From an uncultured Pseudomonadota bacterium (lineage in GTDB: Bacteria > Pseudomonadota > Alphaproteobacteria > Rs-D84), in NCBI GenBank assembly GCA_947303165.1, contig CAMYXE010000060.1, forward strand, positions 1 through 5,092: a stretch of 5,092 nt of DNA. Reading direction: 5' to 3'. Positions 4,807-5,092 of this stretch are shown here, piece after piece; position 1 is the first letter of the stretch; every line of letters begins with the position of its first letter. The notes below the pieces were generated by a model that was not told the origin of the DNA, made no database searches, and worked only from the letters and a program-made list of their open reading frames with translations. The translations under genes and the position numbers were made by a program.

Positions 4807-5092
4807 ATGCAACTTGATGACGCAACATTTTTTCATCAAAAAGTTAATAAATGCATAAGAAACATCATCTTGAAATATGCATTCATAGATTCAATAGATA
4901 TGTCAGCAAAATTATCTGAGATAGTTACATTTGGCGATAGCGACATAACATTAATTACCCAATACATTAATCGCGAGTTTGATATAGATTTTAATCAACT
5001 GGCGATTGATAATCATAAATCTGTATCTGATATGACCATCAATGAAATCTGTGATATTGCTTTTCATTGTGTAATGTCTGATCCGCAACGCC
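4807..5092 (+). CDS. Acyl-carrier-protein-like protein, partial (C-terminus outside window)
   Basis: The frame is open from the ATG at 4807 to the window edge (95 residues), with GGGA 7 bases upstream as ribosome site. The layout is that of an acyl carrier protein: an N-terminal helix (about 8-25, FFHQKVNKCIRNIILKYAF), then FGDSDITLITQYINREFDIDF (42-62), which resembles helix II and the E-x-F-x-I-x-F/I end of the family. SVSDMTINEICDIAF (72-86) follows, like the last helix. S45 in GDS is a candidate for the 4'-phosphopantetheine attachment, although the usual DSL is DSD and the distance to F58 is one residue shorter than in typical carrier proteins. It could be a specialised carrier in envelope lipid or secondary metabolism, or a non-carrier relative. 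It follows the similar 4360-4767 gene by 39 bp with no terminator between them, which suggests one operon. Confidence is good that it is a gene, moderate for the fold. Confidence 0.65.
   Translation, partial: MQLDDATFFHQKVNKCIRNIILKYAFIDSIDMSAKLSEIVTFGDSDITLITQYINREFDIDFNQLAIDNHKSVSDMTINEICDIAFHCVMSDPQR

Noticed and set aside
4576..4839. Minus-strand open frame over the acyl-carrier-like genes
   Set aside because: It is antisense to two genes with promoter and ribosome sites; its Cys-rich translation has no recognisable pattern.

Overview
The window looks like a piece of chromosome from a host-associated, AT-rich alphaproteobacterium. The evidence is an LpxI-type lipid A enzyme (a family typical of Alphaproteobacteria), several exported proteins with Sec signal peptides, two outer-membrane beta-barrel proteins ending in Phe, and a secreted repeat protein of a kind I associate with gut and mucosal bacteria. 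The genus assignment is inference; no rRNA or tRNA gene is present to confirm it.

Left part, all on the minus strand. Positions 1-846 encode the first 282 residues of a secreted protein, cut by the window edge. It has a signal peptide, a PKD-like beta domain, and then tandem 29-residue BspA/DUF285-like repeats (87 bp in DNA). It has its own promoter and Shine-Dalgarno site. Upstream, positions 969-3388 hold a tight three-gene operon transcribed right to left: a 270-residue beta-barrel protein, a 219-residue beta-barrel protein (13 bp gap), and a compact RNA uracil-C5 methyltransferase of the TrmA/RlmC/RlmD family (10 bp gap).

Centre. Positions 3389-3476 form a short divergent promoter region. 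To its right, on the plus strand, lies lpxI (3477-4301), the UDP-2,3-diacylglucosamine pyrophosphatase of lipid A synthesis. The two outward promoters appear to overlap, and the lpxI promoter would place the transcript start at or next to the ATG.

Right part, plus strand. A near-consensus sigma-70 promoter (TTGACA, 16 bp, TATACT) begins four bases after the lpxI stop. It drives a 135-residue protein starting at GTG and then a second small protein cut by the right edge. Both resemble the C-terminal half of acyl carrier proteins. The second keeps a GDS motif that could carry phosphopantetheine; the first has no obvious attachment serine. This pair is the least explained part of the window.

Most of the window concerns the cell envelope: lipid A synthesis, outer-membrane barrels and a surface protein. 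No mobile element, CRISPR array, tRNA or rRNA gene is visible. I do not see clear proof of a new system; the strongest candidate is the acyl-carrier-like pair at the right edge.
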